Origin: Gloeophyllum trabeum ATCC 11539
Lineage: Eukaryota; Basidiomycota; Agaricomycetes; Gloeophyllales; Gloeophyllaceae
Reading direction: 5' to 3'
Length of the DNA stretch: 64,000 nucleotides
Assembly (NCBI RefSeq): GCF_000344685.1
Contig: NW_006920414.1
Coordinates: 841,307-905,306 of the forward strand
The notes under the pieces were generated by a model that worked only from the letters and a program-made list of their open reading frames with translations, was not told the DNA's origin and did not search any database. Shown one piece after another: positions 34,236 through 48,170 of the stretch; the first letter of the stretch is position 1; every line of letters begins with the position of its first letter. The position numbers were made by a program, and so were the translations under genes.

Positions 34236-36263
34236 CTAGCTTAGAACATCCTCTGGAGCAAATAGCTGGAAATTACGGTTATACGTCCCAGACACAAGGT
34301 ACTTCGAGTCCCTCGATAAGTCAACAGACATGACTTTGCTGGAATCCGTCGAGAGGGTGCGGAGCAGCTGCCAGTCGTCCGCGCTCCATAGCTTGACGTA
34401 CCCGTCATAACCTGCACTGGCAAGGTAAGATCCCGACCGGTAGTGCCATTCCTCTTCCTCTTTCTTGGCATTGTCGTCCGGATCCACGGGCTTAGCGTCC
34501 GGATCACTCATGTCGACGTCGCCGTCAGCTTGCTGTGCCGCCTCCTTGCGTACCGTGGGGAGGGGCACACCAGTGTTGCGGTAGAAGCGCACGTCGGCGA
34601 CGTTTGAGACGTGTGCCGGGATTGTGTAGAGCGCCTTCAGGGACCGCATATCCCATATGCGGATGGTATCGTCTCCGGCGCCGGTGGCTATTTGGTATCT
34701 GTGGAGGGGCTCGTGAGATGAATGTGGTACTGCTAGAGTTGAGGTATGTACTGACCCATTGGGCGAGAAAGATGTTGATAGGATGGCTTGGACGTGGCCG
34801 TCAAGGACCATGGCAGTCCTTCCGGTCCTCAGGTCCCACACGCGGCCTATTGCGTCAAGCCCTCTGTAAACTCGTGAGACCGCAATCGTGCAGCAGACAA
34901 CATCTTGGGCTTACCCAGAAGCTACTAGCGCACCGTCGTCTTGGAATTCTACTGTGTAGACTTCCTTGGAGTGCCCTTCCTGTAAGAGCAGCTCTTTTGA
35001 TGTTGCGACGTCCCAAAGACGCCAAGTCGTATCGAACGAGGCGGACGCTACGTAGTCGCCCGACGGATGAAAGGCCACTCTGCAGACGCGATCAGCGTGA
35101 CCTTTCAGAGTGGACAGAGGCGTATCGCTGGTAAAAAAAAAAAGAAAAATTTAGCTCGTCATCTCCAGGAAGTACAAAGCTTGAATAATACCTTTTTAGT
35201 GACCATAAATGGAGATTCATATCTCCTGCGCCACTAACCAAGTTTACGGCATCTTCGCTTTGAGAGAGAGTTGCTTCAGGGTGCCACGCAACTCCGCCAA
35301 CTCGGTCGGTATGTCCTTATATACGCAGATCTATCCGTTAATCGTGGAAGGAGTTCCAAGCGACACGATTGAGCTACCGACATACCTCGTAGCGTACGAA
35401 TGGGCGTGCAATTGGGGATGTTCCAGAGCTTCACGTTCCCGGACCAACTACCTGTCGCTAGAATCTGGCTATTGGGCGCGAAGCGAACTTGAGCTATAGG
35501 CCGTTCATCGCCAATTTGTGATCCTAAATTGGCGAATGCCTGAAGCCGGCGTCGTTGTCCCAGACTACACTGCAGTATGACATGCCGCGACATACCTTCA
35601 CTTCGGCAAAGATCTTCTTGCGCATATCAATTATCCTTCCGAGAGGCAATTTACTGTCTATGCGCTGTTGGGCGACTCGCTTTTGAGCTCTGGAGCGGGG
35701 AGAAGAACGGAAACTAGTAAGCACCTATCTGTATCTTCCCATTGGGGTGACAAAATCCAACCTCGGGAGAGAAAACTCTGCTAATCGCCTTCGGGCCTCC
35801 CGGAGCTCGAGTGAGCCTGGGGTGTAGAACTCCTCTTGCTAAGGAGTAGGAAATAATCCATGAGCGCGATCTGCATGCAAGCGAAGTTCTGTCACGTACC
35901 TCTTCTTCCTCCTCCTCTTCCGTAGACTCCTCGTCCAGTTGCATGGCATCGTCGCCCTTCGCAGCTTGTATCTCCGACAGGACGTATATCAAACGGTCGC
36001 GACGATCTGCTGCCTAGCATAGTTGAGATTCACGCGTAGACACCTAGTCGTATGCCTCTTACTCTTTCACCGAAGAGAGTAATGGGCTCTCCGAGCTCTC
36101 GCAGCCGTGCCTTCACTCGATTATCATCGGTAGGCACGGCCATACTCCGGGCCTTCTTCTTGCGTTCCAGCTCATCGAGGATTGCCTTATTTTCGAGTCG
36201 TGCTCGTTCAGAGCCTAGATAGTTGTTGTCGTCGACGAGCGTATCGAGCGTCAGTTCCGCCAT
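34236..36263 (-). CDS. PRP4: U4/U6 snRNP protein PRP4 (PRPF4), WD40
   Basis: Nine exons on the minus strand: 36263-36063, 36013-35900, 35838-35762, 35713-35596, 35539-35386, 35315-35192, 35127-34915, 34863-34756, 34698-34236; 523 aa, the same size as human PRPF4. It is a core component of the U4/U6 and tri-snRNP particles in the nucleus and is needed for pre-mRNA splicing. The N-terminal SFM (splicing factor motif) is [18 protein letters not shown] near residues 50-67, followed by [13 protein letters not shown]. An acidic stretch and [14 protein letters not shown] precede seven WD40 blades, for example [40 protein letters not shown] and [13 protein letters not shown]. An acidic insert ([10 protein letters not shown]) sits between late blades. 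Convergent with the MBP1-like gene, with stop codons about 110 bases apart. Confidence 0.92.
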
Positions 36264-36303
36264 GATGAGCGTTCTAAAGTAAACCGAAGTCGGTGAACAA
36301 ACA

Positions 36304-36435
36304 GGGTCCTGTGACAGGACCCCGGCATATGGGTACTGATGTTTGATCCTAAGTGCCCGATTTTCGGCCCTTATGGCCTCACACATTTGGACCGGATATG
36401 TCCGCCTCTAGGATCCGGTCAGCCCAAATTGGGCT
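36304..36435. repeat. Cluster of three short inverted repeats
   Basis: Within 132 bases lie a perfect hairpin gggtcctgt-g-acaggaccc (36304-36322), an inverted repeat gaccggat...atccggtc with a 15-base loop (36390-36420), and immediately after it agcccaa-a-ttgggct (36421-36435). They lie upstream of the PRP4 start codon (36263) and before the 83-base tandem repeat. They could be a regulatory element or the end of a small mobile element; the sequence alone does not decide. Confidence 0.6.
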
Positions 36436-36540
36436 GCTTATGTCTGCATAAGTGACCTATGCTCGGGCGCCCCCCGGTGTGTCCGCCAAACGGATCCAAC
36501 CTTGAAACCGGCACACGCCCAACGCTGCAACGCTTTTGCT

Positions 36541-36705
36541 ACTTCGCCCTCCGATAAACACGACCAAACACGCCCATATCAGGCAGGTGAATCACGTGAG
36601 CCGGGCCTCCGGTAGTTGGACTTACTTCGCCCTCTGATCAACACAACCAAACAACACCTAATGCGGTAGGTACGTCAGGTGACCTCCCGCGCCGCCGGCG
36701 CCGCC
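36541..36705. repeat. 83-bp tandem duplication, two diverged units
   Basis: Two units start with acttcgccct (36541 and 36624), giving an 83-base period. Shared landmarks are CTTCGCCCTCYGAT, AACACRACCAAACA and a GGYAGGT-containing block, with many substitutions. It lies between the hairpin cluster and the abrupt 3' end of the S33 peptidase gene, replacing the place where that gene's last exon would be expected. Confidence 0.65.
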
Positions 36706-36731
36706 TGAGGGCTTTCCCGCGTATAGCAGTC

Positions 36732-38678
36732 CTAAGTAAATAGCAAAACGACGTACGTAACTGCGTTTACTTTGACCTCATTCCGTGCCAGCTGTTCCTT
36801 GTCGTAGAGTGGACCCCATGAGCTATCTTTCGCCAGTAATTCCGCGACTCCTTTTAGAGAACGCAAGTTGCTGTAGTCGTCGAACATGTCTGGGAAGATC
36901 TGTATAGCGCCGGCAGGAACGCGTTGGGCACGACAAATCAGGCGGAACTACGACGAGATTCGTATATTTATAGCTACCATTTCGCCGTAAAAGTAGATGG
37001 GCTCAGTATCTGCGAGCATCTTGACGTGAGCCCACGAAAACCGCTTGTCTTGCTTGACTATGCGTGCGGCTGACCACTCTGCTGCGCGCCTGTGTTACTC
37101 TGCTTAGAGGACGGGGAAAGAAGAACATTAAACAATTCCCTCACCCTTGACAGTAGATGGGTTCGTGCAGGATGGCATACAGGGGGTTACCGTCGTATGT
37201 TTGCTTCTCCTGGACTGTCTGCAAGAGCTTGTAGGATAACTTGCCGAAAAGCGAAAGATCGTTGGAAGCGCGGAACACAAGCTCTGTGAACATGTGAGGT
37301 GTCAGCGGACATTCACCCTTGAGGAGGGCTCAATAGTGGTACTCACGGTGGACCCTGTCGATGCCGCCTAAGGCTGGGTGTTAGAGAGTAGCGTAGATTT
37401 TGTAAGGGTTACCCACTCACCGGACATGCCGAAGTCGATACCCAACTGCTGCCAGCGACTGGAGGTCAGCCGACCACCGTTGGGTAAACTGACCTCGTTC
37501 TGTTCCAAGTACGACAAGATGTCCCGCACCTGTGTCGAAAGTCAATGAAAGACAACCGAGGCAGCAGAAAATGTACCAACGCGCTTTACATCCCGGGGAT
37601 ACTTGTCGTAATAAATCTTGTTCCTCTTTGCTACCTGTTCTATATTAGAGGCGACCCATGAGGATTTGGTGTCTAGTACCAAACAGAGATGAGCTCACTA
37701 ATTACGGCTTTGTATACTGGATCGGGGTGGTCGCCCAGGGGTGCCAGGCCCCCCGTGATAAATACTTCCCTCAACCCTTCGCTATGGAAGGACAGGTAAT
37801 TGATCGCACAGAAGCCTCCGAAGCTCTGCCCCATAATGGACCACTTCCTGTCTTCCGGGTCTTCTTTGTGGCCCAGGAGAATCTTTCTTATGGCCTCGGC
37901 GTCTTTTACTACCAACAAATGACGACGGCACGTTATTCGTCTGTGCAAAAGTAACGTGGATTATAACAGCGTTACCTATGCTGTCCGCACGGAAGTGCTT
38001 CAGGTAGTCTGCTATCTCCTGATCTGTTTTGAAGGAAGTCAAGAGTTCGGGAGATACGGCAGTGCTTAGACCTGTTCCTCGCTGGTCTAGGCACAACGTC
38101 TGGACCGTGGTGAATGGCTTGAATTGTGCGATAGAGGAACGCTTCGAGATTACCTGGTATCCTTGTTCATGTATCTTGTTGGTATCAGTATCGGGCGAGA
38201 CGCAGGAGATACAACAGGCAACTACCTCCGCTACGAAGCCTGAAGTATTCGGCAATGGTACCTCGAAGCCGGGCCCACCTAGAGTAAAATGTGTTTCGGT
38301 AACAATTCAAATGGACCTCTGTTGCGCGTACCTTGCAAATATACAACTAATAGTTCAGAAGTCGCACATGTAGTGTAAGTTCAGGACATCTACGGCGGCG
38401 GGCGAACATTCATTAGCACTTACGGTATGGGAGCTTCGCTTCGTCCTCGGCAGTCTTCGCTTTGGACTTTGGAATGTAGTTTCTTGCAAAGACCTGGATC
38501 TTCTTGCCATCAGGCTGGGCATAATCAAGCGGCAGCTCAAAGAACCGCTCCACAATTTTGATTCCCTCTACAATTAAATCGGCGTAACCTTGAGAAGAGG
38601 AAGACTGGAAGTATCATGAGCACCTTTGTTAGTGTACGTCTCGAGAGGCCCGATAGACGAGGGTGAAGCGGTGGTCAT
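36732..38678 (-). CDS. S33 proline iminopeptidase-like, C-term truncated
   Basis: Thirteen exons on the minus strand: 38678-38624, 38588-38424, 38346-38332, 38278-38226, 38174-38154, 38099-37976, 37908-37699, 37639-37581, 37529-37421, 37367-37347, 37283-37145, 37089-36978, 36899-36732; 416 aa. The family is alpha/beta-hydrolase prolyl aminopeptidases. Seen: oxyanion-region GGPGFEVPLPN near residue 79, LDQRGTGLST, and nucleophile elbow MGQSFGGF with Ser at about 173. The last exon runs through a GTACGT sequence that looks like its original donor, and reads a few unrelated residues to a stop. No following exon with the usual C-terminal block, which carries the remaining catalytic residues, is found; a repeat patch lies there instead. 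Introns include one of 35 nt. Exons of 15, 21 and 21 nt are required for conserved motifs. Probably inactive as annotated. A decayed paralogue lies upstream at 39330-40706. Confidence 0.7.
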
Positions 38679-39329
38679 GGTCCTGTGAAATGGTCTGCGT
38701 AAACCTGGTCGAGACGCAAGGCTGCTATAGGGTAGAGCAATCCGTACTGGAGGTGGGATCCTTTATTCAATTAAAGAAGCGATGGTGTGAACTCTGCGCA
38801 TGAAAGAAGATTGCGACTCGCGAGCCTGCATACCTCGACCGAAAGGCACTGGTGGCACTGAGACGAAGAATGGCGGTGACCATTCAGCCTGCAGCTGGTA
38901 CTGGTGTCTCAAAATTCTCTCAAGCTGTCTATGATCGATATTGCCTGTTGTCCGCCAGCCTGTTGTAATTGCGTGGCGGCGGCGAACGCGGGAAGTTTAT
39001 TTAGTGTTGACCCACGTGCGTAGCACAGGTAAGTTATATCCGACTTCAATCCAAGCAGTCACTAGTTCAAGGCTCAACCGCTCGAACTCTGGGGTCGGCT
39101 GCGAAGCACACGGAGGTAAATATGTTTTGCAGGATCGCTTGGTGCAGCTTGCCCTGAGTTTTGCAATGTGCCAAAAGAGGCCGAGTGTCTCGTCAGTACG
39201 AGTGCATATTAGGACTTGTACTTAAACTCTAGACCAGACCCTGAACCATCATGCCATGATCCAAGGCCTGGTCAAGAGTCAAAAACAAGAATTGGAACTG
39301 GTCTATTGTTGAGATCCCTAGTCTGCCCT
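38679..39329. other. Intergenic between the two S33 paralogues
   Basis: Promoter region of the truncated S33 gene plus the unrecognisable 3' remainder of the upstream pseudogene. No separate gene. Confidence 0.5.
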
Positions 39330-40706
39330 CTTTGCGCTATAGAGCGGCATACATCGAGCCAGCGTAACATTTCCACCAAGGGATAATGTTGTGCCGGAGC
39401 CCAAAGTCTGCAGAAGCTTGCAGGAGAGCTTGTAAAGCGTATCGCTAACATTGCTCATTCACCCTGAAAAGAGTTTGGAGCTTACGGTGCACTCTACCGA
39501 TACCGCTTGGGGTTGCCAATGAGTTGTATCTCGGAGAAGCTACGCCGATGCTGGAATGCAATGGGGCGCACCGGACATGCCGAAGTCATGGCCCAGCTAC
39601 TGCCAGCGACTGACGCACAGCCGACCGCCGCCAGGGAGCGTAACCTCATTCTGCTCCAAGTACGATAGGATGACCCGTACGGCCCCTGCGTGGCAAGTGA
39701 GGCAGAGCCCGAGCGGAGCAGGGACGGAATGTGACTGACGCGCTCCACGTCCGGAGGATATTCATTGTAGTAATCCTCTTCGCCACCTGCTCTGGACGAT
39801 GCCATGAAAGAACAGGCTCCGAGAACGAGATACTCACTAAGTAGGGCTTGGTACACCGGGTCCGGGTGATCCCTGGGTGCTAGGCCCCCTGGGATAGACT
39901 TCCTTCAGTCCCTCCCTCTGCCCCAGAATGGTCTACTTCCTGTGTTCCAGGTCTTCTCGTCTCCTAGGAGGATGTGCCTTATGGCCTCAGCGTCGTTCAG
40001 TGGAAAGGAGGGGTATGCGCGACGCAAGTGATAGGTCTCGCGAGAGGGTTACCTATGTTATCGGAGCGGAAGTACTTAAGGTAGTCCGCGATCTCTTGGT
40101 CTGTCTTGAAGGCGGCGAGGGGTTCAGGGAATATAGCGGTGCTGAGGCCCGTTCCGCATTGGTCTAGCCACAATGGGGATCGTGCTGCCGGGAAATTAGA
40201 ACGTTTACCTGATAGCCCCCATCGTGTATCTAGGTGATGAGTTTAGCACAGACACAGGTAATGGCATACAAGATAGAGCTGCTTCCGCTACGAGCCCTGA
40301 AGGACTCATCAGGGGCACGGCCCACCTGACGCAGGACATATTCAGTGACCGCCGAACAGCATTCTGCGAGGGAAACCTTGAAAATATATGACTGACAGTG
40401 GAAATACACAGGTATGAATAAGCACGCGTATCACGGAGCCATAAATTGATACTGACGATGGGAGCTTAGCCTCTTCCACTGGCGTCTTTGCCTTGGATTT
40501 CGGAATAAGCCTCCTGGCAAAGACTTGGATCTTCTTTCCATCCGGCTGGGCATAGTCAAGTGGCAGCTCAAAGAACCGCTCCATGACTTTGACACCCTCT
40601 AGATCGAAGTAGGTGCGATCCTAGGCAGAAGGGTATCACGATTGCTATGAGCACCTTTGTTGGTATATGTTTCCAGAGGTCCGTCATGGGCACCGGCGGT
40701 CATCAT
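39330..40706 (-). pseudogene. S33 proline iminopeptidase-like pseudogene
   Basis: Tandem paralogue of the gene at 36732-38678, same strand, recognisable block by block: a start near 40706 with GPLETYTNKG, then FFELPLDYAQPDGKKIQVFA (about 40570-40510), the GTGLST region, the nucleophile-elbow region (about 39900-39960), and the later exons to about 39330. It is broken in several places. The GGPGFE segment near 40300 carries frame-changing indels. About 45 bases are missing near 39916 relative to the paralogue, removing the catalytic Ser and the rest of the GQSFGG elbow. Several splice sites are degraded. The 3' end fades without a clear stop. The relic of intron 1 is about 34 nt, like the 35-nt intron of the sister gene, which supports that short intron being genuine and ancestral. 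Confidence 0.75.
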
Positions 40707-42083
40707 GGTTGGGCGAAACGTTCTGTGGCATTTCATTTGTTCTGCAATGTAAAGGCATCTTACAGTGTAGACCGAGTGTTGCTCTGCAGGAAGCCCTTTG
40801 GTTAAGCGGGAGCGATCAAGTCAGTATCTCAATCACTAGCAAGACCCGGGTTAGGGGTGTTTATGTACACACCCCGATCAGAACGACAGTCATCACCATC
40901 CAAAGTTGTTGCCTATCCAAAGATATTAATATTGTGTTCGTTCCACTACCTTATCGTGACGGACATCTGGTCCACCCACATGTTGCACCAAGTCCAGAGA
41001 GACGGCTATATTCCACTCCAACCCGCACACGGTTAGGGATTTCATGGGGTTCGGGCTAGTACTAGTAGGTAACTCGGTCATTGACATGATCAACTGGTAC
41101 AGACCGCAAGGGGGTATGTCTCGCGAGACGTCTGACGAAGCCTAGGTCGACGAGGCAGGGGTATCAATAGAAGCGAGGGGGCAAACACGAGTGTATCCAG
41201 GATGAGCATGGTACTGTTTGTAGCACTACCCATAGTTGTCAATAGTTTCTTGAACACCGGAGACACGTATAAAGCATCAAGTTGTGCAGTGAGCCAGGCC
41301 GAATTATGGGGCATAGGATATATCCCATGGCAAGATTCAGAGGTGTCAAACATAGCCTGTCTCTCCCGGGATGCCGCTTGAGAAGTATCAATGAATCACC
41401 ATGGGGGTGCTTCATGAGCTGCACGTAAAGCACAGCAGACAAAGGCATCCACATAGTGATGCACTGTCCACTGCTGGTACCACTGCATCAACACTGCATG
41501 GAGCAAAAACTGGGGAACGGCAACCGAGCCGTCGGAAGGCAACAGGACTCGGACAGACTCGGACACTTCGCCAGGATCTTATCAGATAGAATCAATGTTC
41601 GTTTCGTACCTTCGATCCCACAGCATATCAATCCCATCGACGGCCTTCCTGCGGAAACTTCGCCCGACAGCATATTGAACACCAACGCCTCGTTCATGTG
41701 AGACCAGTCGGCCGACGATGTCTGCAATCTGAGATTCCGAAAAGACCAAAGTCTCAAACTGCCTCCTAAACTAGCGCAGGGCAAAGACAAGCGTTTCATC
41801 GAGCCCGCCTGCCGCAACGAATATCCAATCCGGAGGACCGGACGAGGCGCGATCGCGTCGAAAACTGCCATTGACGCGGTCACGTGACCGCGGCCGAAGA
41901 TATCCGATTCCGACGCATTGACTTCATCACAGCGGCGCAGGGGCAGGACCGGGTGCCACTGACACTCGCAGAGGAAATTTGCGGGAGCCCTAAACCGTTC
42001 TCCAGCGCTCGTTATCAAGGTTCTGCGCGACACTGTTCGTTGGAGTCAGAGATAAGGAAGAATTGCTTCCGGCGTACCTGCGG
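40707..42083. other. Intergenic, no supported gene
   Basis: About 1.4 kb with only short frames on both strands and no recognisable family. Ends in the promoter of the glutamate dehydrogenase gene. Confidence 0.5.
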
Positions 42084-42090
42084 TATAAAA
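42084..42090 (+). promoter_or_regulatory. TATA box of glutamate dehydrogenase gene
   Basis: The sequence tataaaa sits 89 bases upstream of the ATG at 42173, in the usual position for a fungal TATA-containing promoter. Position-based inference. Confidence 0.5.
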
Positions 42091-42172
42091 CATTCGTCGT
42101 GCGCCGGGATGGACAGGCTCAAGGATCCCTGTCTTGTCCCCCGCCTCTATACCTTCGTCCCGAAAGTTAAAA

Positions 42173-43780
<1,608 letters not shown>

Positions 43781-44686
43781 TTTATTGAGTGTAGCATCGT
43801 CCTGTGGACGCAAAATGTACTTTTAGAACGGGTATAAGTAGTGTAGACTTAGAAGGCTCACCGCCTGGCTTAATTAGAACGGGAATCCATGGATGTGCCT
43901 GCTTATACTGAGGGGTATACGCCAGCAGGGACAGTCAATCGACGACATAATATCGTCCAGACAGCTGTAGCGTGATATAGGCGCGCTAAACCACCTCAAC
44001 TAACAGCTCCGACGTCGCCAATCGGGGATTCTAGGTGCAGTTAACAATGTTCAACTTAAGACTCAAGAGTGCACTTCCAAGAAATGCAACACGGCCGACG
44101 CCAGCAAGATGAAGGAGATGAGAGGGAGAAGCACAGATTGCCGAGAACTTACGACGAGAAGACATTGTAAGGAACGTCCTTCAGCGCATGCACCGTTAAC
44201 CATTGACAACTTGAAGCTAGTGTACAATGCATACATATATCCAGCTAAGAGGCCAAAAACTGAACATGTACGATGCTGGCGCTGTTCGCTGCACCACCGG
44301 TCTCCCTCGGCAGGATCATGAACGGGTCAAGTCAGCGCAGGGAATGGGACAGACATCGATGGCGAAAAATCGCGTCTTCTTGATGTCCCCCGTCCCTTGC
44401 GCTGTATAGGCAGAGGTGCCTATCGCACCGCATGCCTGTGGCATTCCAAGACCTTCCAGACTCCAAGATGAGTATGCGATTACTTTTTTCGCCAGGGCAA
44501 AGCGTCGTTGTGCACGACCCCCAAGCTATGGCGCAATTGCAACTGATCGTATTGGCGGCCCGGGACACGATGAGCGGACATGGTCATTAGAGGTCAGCAT
44601 ATAGAGCTTGAAGGAAGAGTTCTCATCGAAGTAGAGGCAGCAGTCCTTCTGCCCTACTCTCAGGCCGCCTTCGTCTTTAACCCGGT
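43781..44686. other. Intergenic between GDH and OPT genes
   Basis: Spacer of about 0.9 kb with no supported gene. Holds the OPT promoter. Confidence 0.5.
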
Positions 44687-47600
44687 ATGGCACCCACGTC
44701 CGGCTTGCCAGAGGATGTCGTTCCTCTACCAGTGCTGGAGTCCACCGACGAGAAGAAGAGCCCGCCTCAGTCTTCGGGGAACGAGTCGGGCAACGTCGAC
44801 GTGATCCACGAAAAGGGCTACGAGTCGGACTCTGACCCCGGTCTCAAGGAGGAGCAACCCGCTGCCGCGCTCAAGGGCGTCAAGTTTGTCCACGGGGAAC
44901 CTGTGATCACGACCGGCGAGGACGTCTCCAGGTTCTTGGTCGACACCAGGGATGATGGTGACCCGGCTCTTACTTTCCGCTCATTTTTCCTGGGCACCCT
45001 GTTCGCAGGTCTAGGAGGGGCGCTATATGAAGTACGTTCCCGGTTGCGTTTTTCGTACCGGATCCATGTGTTAACTCTGCCTATAGATCTACATCTTTAA
45101 GCCCGTACAGATGTCTGTCTCGACAGTCTTCCTGCTGCTCCTCATTTACAGCATCGGCTTTGCTTGGGCAACGTTCCTCCCTCGTGGCACGTTTGCCGAG
45201 AGGATTGGTCTACCTCGTCTAGCACCTGTACTCGATTTTATCAACCCAGGACCCTTCGGTCTGAAGGAGGTCGGTTTCTACATTTCTGACCTGGGTAGGT
45301 CCGTGCCTGATCCCCGGAGAAAATAGCACGTAGTCGCCTCCTTAGTTGCGAGCACGGCAGCCTATGGAAGCACTGCGGTCAACAACTTTGCTGTGCAAAA
45401 GGTACTTATGAGTATACCTGCGCCGGTCTACCTTGTTGTCTAACGTGCAATGTCCCCCATTAGCTGTATTATGACACGCATGTCGAAGCGTTGACTGCAG
45501 TCCTCGCCACTTTCTCCACTGCCTGCTTTGGATACGGTCTTGTCGGCATCCTGAGACCTCTGACTGTCTATCCGAGCGAGATGGTCTACTGGGGGGTACG
45601 AGCATTTTCCCCGATATCAGCACACGGAACTGAATGCTCTGTTTATCGCGTAGAACATGCCAACAGTGTCTATTTTCCAAGGTAACCCTCCCCGCCTCCT
45701 GACATCTCCAGGTCTCACCGTTATCACGACCAGCCTTGCACTTTGACACAGCGTTCAACCATTCGCGTCTGAAACTGTTCTGGACCGCCTTCGGCGTCAT
45801 GTTCGTCTACGAGCTTATCCCGGCCTACATCTTTCCCGTGCTCAACGGGGTGAGCGTGTTCTGCCTCTCGGCCCACTGGGCCCAGCAGACCGGGCGGATC
45901 AACCAGAAGACCGTCGACGCATTCACCAACGTCTTTGGCGGCGCGAACGCGAATGAAGGTCTAGGGTTGCTCAGTCTCAGCTTCGATTGGCAGTACATTG
46001 GCGCCAAGTGCGTGCTCCGCTGTCGCCCTCTCGTGATTGGTAACTCACTTGTTCCGCACCGCCAGCTTCATGAGTTGGCCGCTTACGCAGCAAGGTATGC
46101 CTCGCGCTGAGGACTGATAGCTCGATTATTGACTTCGTCTGTGCAGCCAACTCATGGGTAGGGATCGCGCTTTGCTACATTATATTCATCGCCATATATT
46201 ATAGCAATACATGGAACGTGGGTTAAGAGTTCTGACCTGCAACCGCGATCAATCAGCTCACAAGCTATGCAGTCTCTCTCATTCCCGATCATCTCCACCT
46301 CCCTCTTCGCGCCCAACGGCTCTGTCTGGCACCAGTCAGCTGTGTTCGGGACCACCTTCCAGCTGAACCAGACCGCCCTCGACGAAGTCGGGCTGCCCAA
46401 CCTTACGGGGTCCACCGCTTGGTACTATCTGACCTCCAATCTAGCGGTAAGCAACCTCCTCGAGCAGTGTGCGACATGAGCTGGCCGCTTATGCACATGA
46501 TTGCCACTAGATCGGCGGCTTAATTGCCCACTGCGTGTGCTTCTGGGGCCCATACGTGGTAGACTCTGTTAAACAGGCGAGGAACAAGACGCAGCCGGAT
46601 CCTCACTGGCAGGTGAACTTATGAAGAGACTCATTGATACCTTTCTCGACTGACGTGCGGTATGACAGGCCATGCAAAAGTATGATGAAGCACCTTGGTG
46701 GTGGTACGGGGTCTTGCTAGTCCTGTCCTTCTTTGCCGGTACGTAATATCGGGTCTTGGGTTATATACTGCTCATGACACTGTCCATTAGGCTTGATCGT
46801 AGTGCTGAAAGGGCAGACGACGCTGCCATGGTGGTCTTACATTCTTGCTCTGCTAGTAGGAGGTGAGCGATATCCATAAGTACGATATCTCGACGCTGAC
46901 GTACAAAACTCAATCTCGCAGCCTTTATAACTGTACGTTCCTTTTACGACCATTATGATTGACATCGAAGCTGATTCGGAGCACAAAGCCGTTCTCGACC
47001 CTGCTCTACGCTCGAATGGGGAACGGGATAGCCACTAACCAGCTGATGAAGATGGTGGCTGGCGCAGTCAACCCTGGAAGACCGGTGGCGAATCTATACG
47101 TGCGTGTATTTGGACGATAGGGTGAGACAGAAGTATAACGTCGGTTCCATTCAGTTCTCTATGTGGAGTCACGACGTCGTGTCGACCTCTATTGGCCTAG
47201 CTGGGGACCTCAAGATTGGGCAGTACCTCAAGATCCCTCCTCGAGTCATGTTCCTTACCCAGGTGTGGGGGACTATTCTCGGTTCGTTCTTATCCTTTTT
47301 CATTGAGGAATGGTCTGATCTAATTATACCGACGTGTCTGTCATCTAGGTGCGATCGTGAACTACGGTCAGTGCAGCACCTCTTGCCAGTGACCTAGGAA
47401 TGTCATCTGATGATTGTCTCTACGCCACATATTCAGTCGTGATGGTCAGCGTGGTAGATGCACGGCACGAAATCCTTGTGAGCCCAGAGGGTTCGAACGT
47501 CTGGTCGGGACAGGTTATCCAGAGCCTCAACAGTGCGGCGGTGACCTGGTCCTTGGCCAAGGAGCTGTATGGTCCTGGCGGGCCGTATTTCATCATTCCG

Positions 47601-48170
47601 ATGAGTCTGCTCATCGGCTTGGGGGCAGGAGTTGTTCAATGGCTGATTTTCAAGGTATACAGGCTCGCGTATCTCGTTTCCCCGGTTGCGCTAAGTGGCG
47701 TTTGGTATCTTGTAGCGCTGGCCTAAGATCGGTCCCATTAAAGTTGATTCCGTTATACTGCCGATCATCTACATGGTGAGATCGTCTCTCCGAGACATGG
47801 TTTCGGTGTTTCCTAACGCATGTTCAGTACTCCGGCTGGATGCACGCGGGCACCAACTCGACCATCCTGTCTTCCGTCATCGTCGGGCTCGTGTCGCAGT
47901 TATGGCTGAGGCGGTATCACCCCGCTTGGTACCGCAAGTATAACTACATCCTAGGGGGTGCCTTGGATGGAGGGGCACAGGTCATGATCTTTATCTTATC
48001 TTTCGCCGTCTTTGGTGCCTCTGGCGTTGGAAGACCGTTCCCGACAGTAAGTCAATTCGATATACGGAGGCGTTGCGGACCTTATCCTGACGCTATTCCT
48101 CTTACAGTGGGCTGGTAATCCGGCGAAGGGCAATGTCGATTACTGCAACGGCAATGGTGCATTGGACTAA
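44687..48170 (+). CDS. Oligopeptide transporter, OPT family
   Basis: Twenty exons: 44687-45031, 45087-45269, 45327-45401, 45464-45595, 45654-45681, 45734-46007, 46066-46094, 46147-46217, 46273-46446, 46511-46612, 46669-46738, 46791-46862, 46922-46932, 46989-47099, 47155-47281, 47349-47366, 47437-47654, 47716-47775, 47828-48046, 48108-48170; 793 aa. A proton-coupled plasma-membrane importer of short peptides. A cytosolic acidic N-terminus precedes about a dozen or more hydrophobic helices. Family signatures: NPGPFGLKEHVVASLVAST, NFAVQKLYYDTHVEALTAV, LSLSFDWQYIGANFMSWPL, WSHDVVSTSIGLAGDLKIGQ, KIPPRVMFLTQVWGTILG and a C-terminal NPAKGNVDYC. Exons 13 (11 nt) and 16 (18 nt) are unusually small but are needed to keep FIT/PFST and GAIVNY. 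All introns are 52-70 nt. Substrate range within OPT is not deducible from sequence. Confidence 0.9.
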
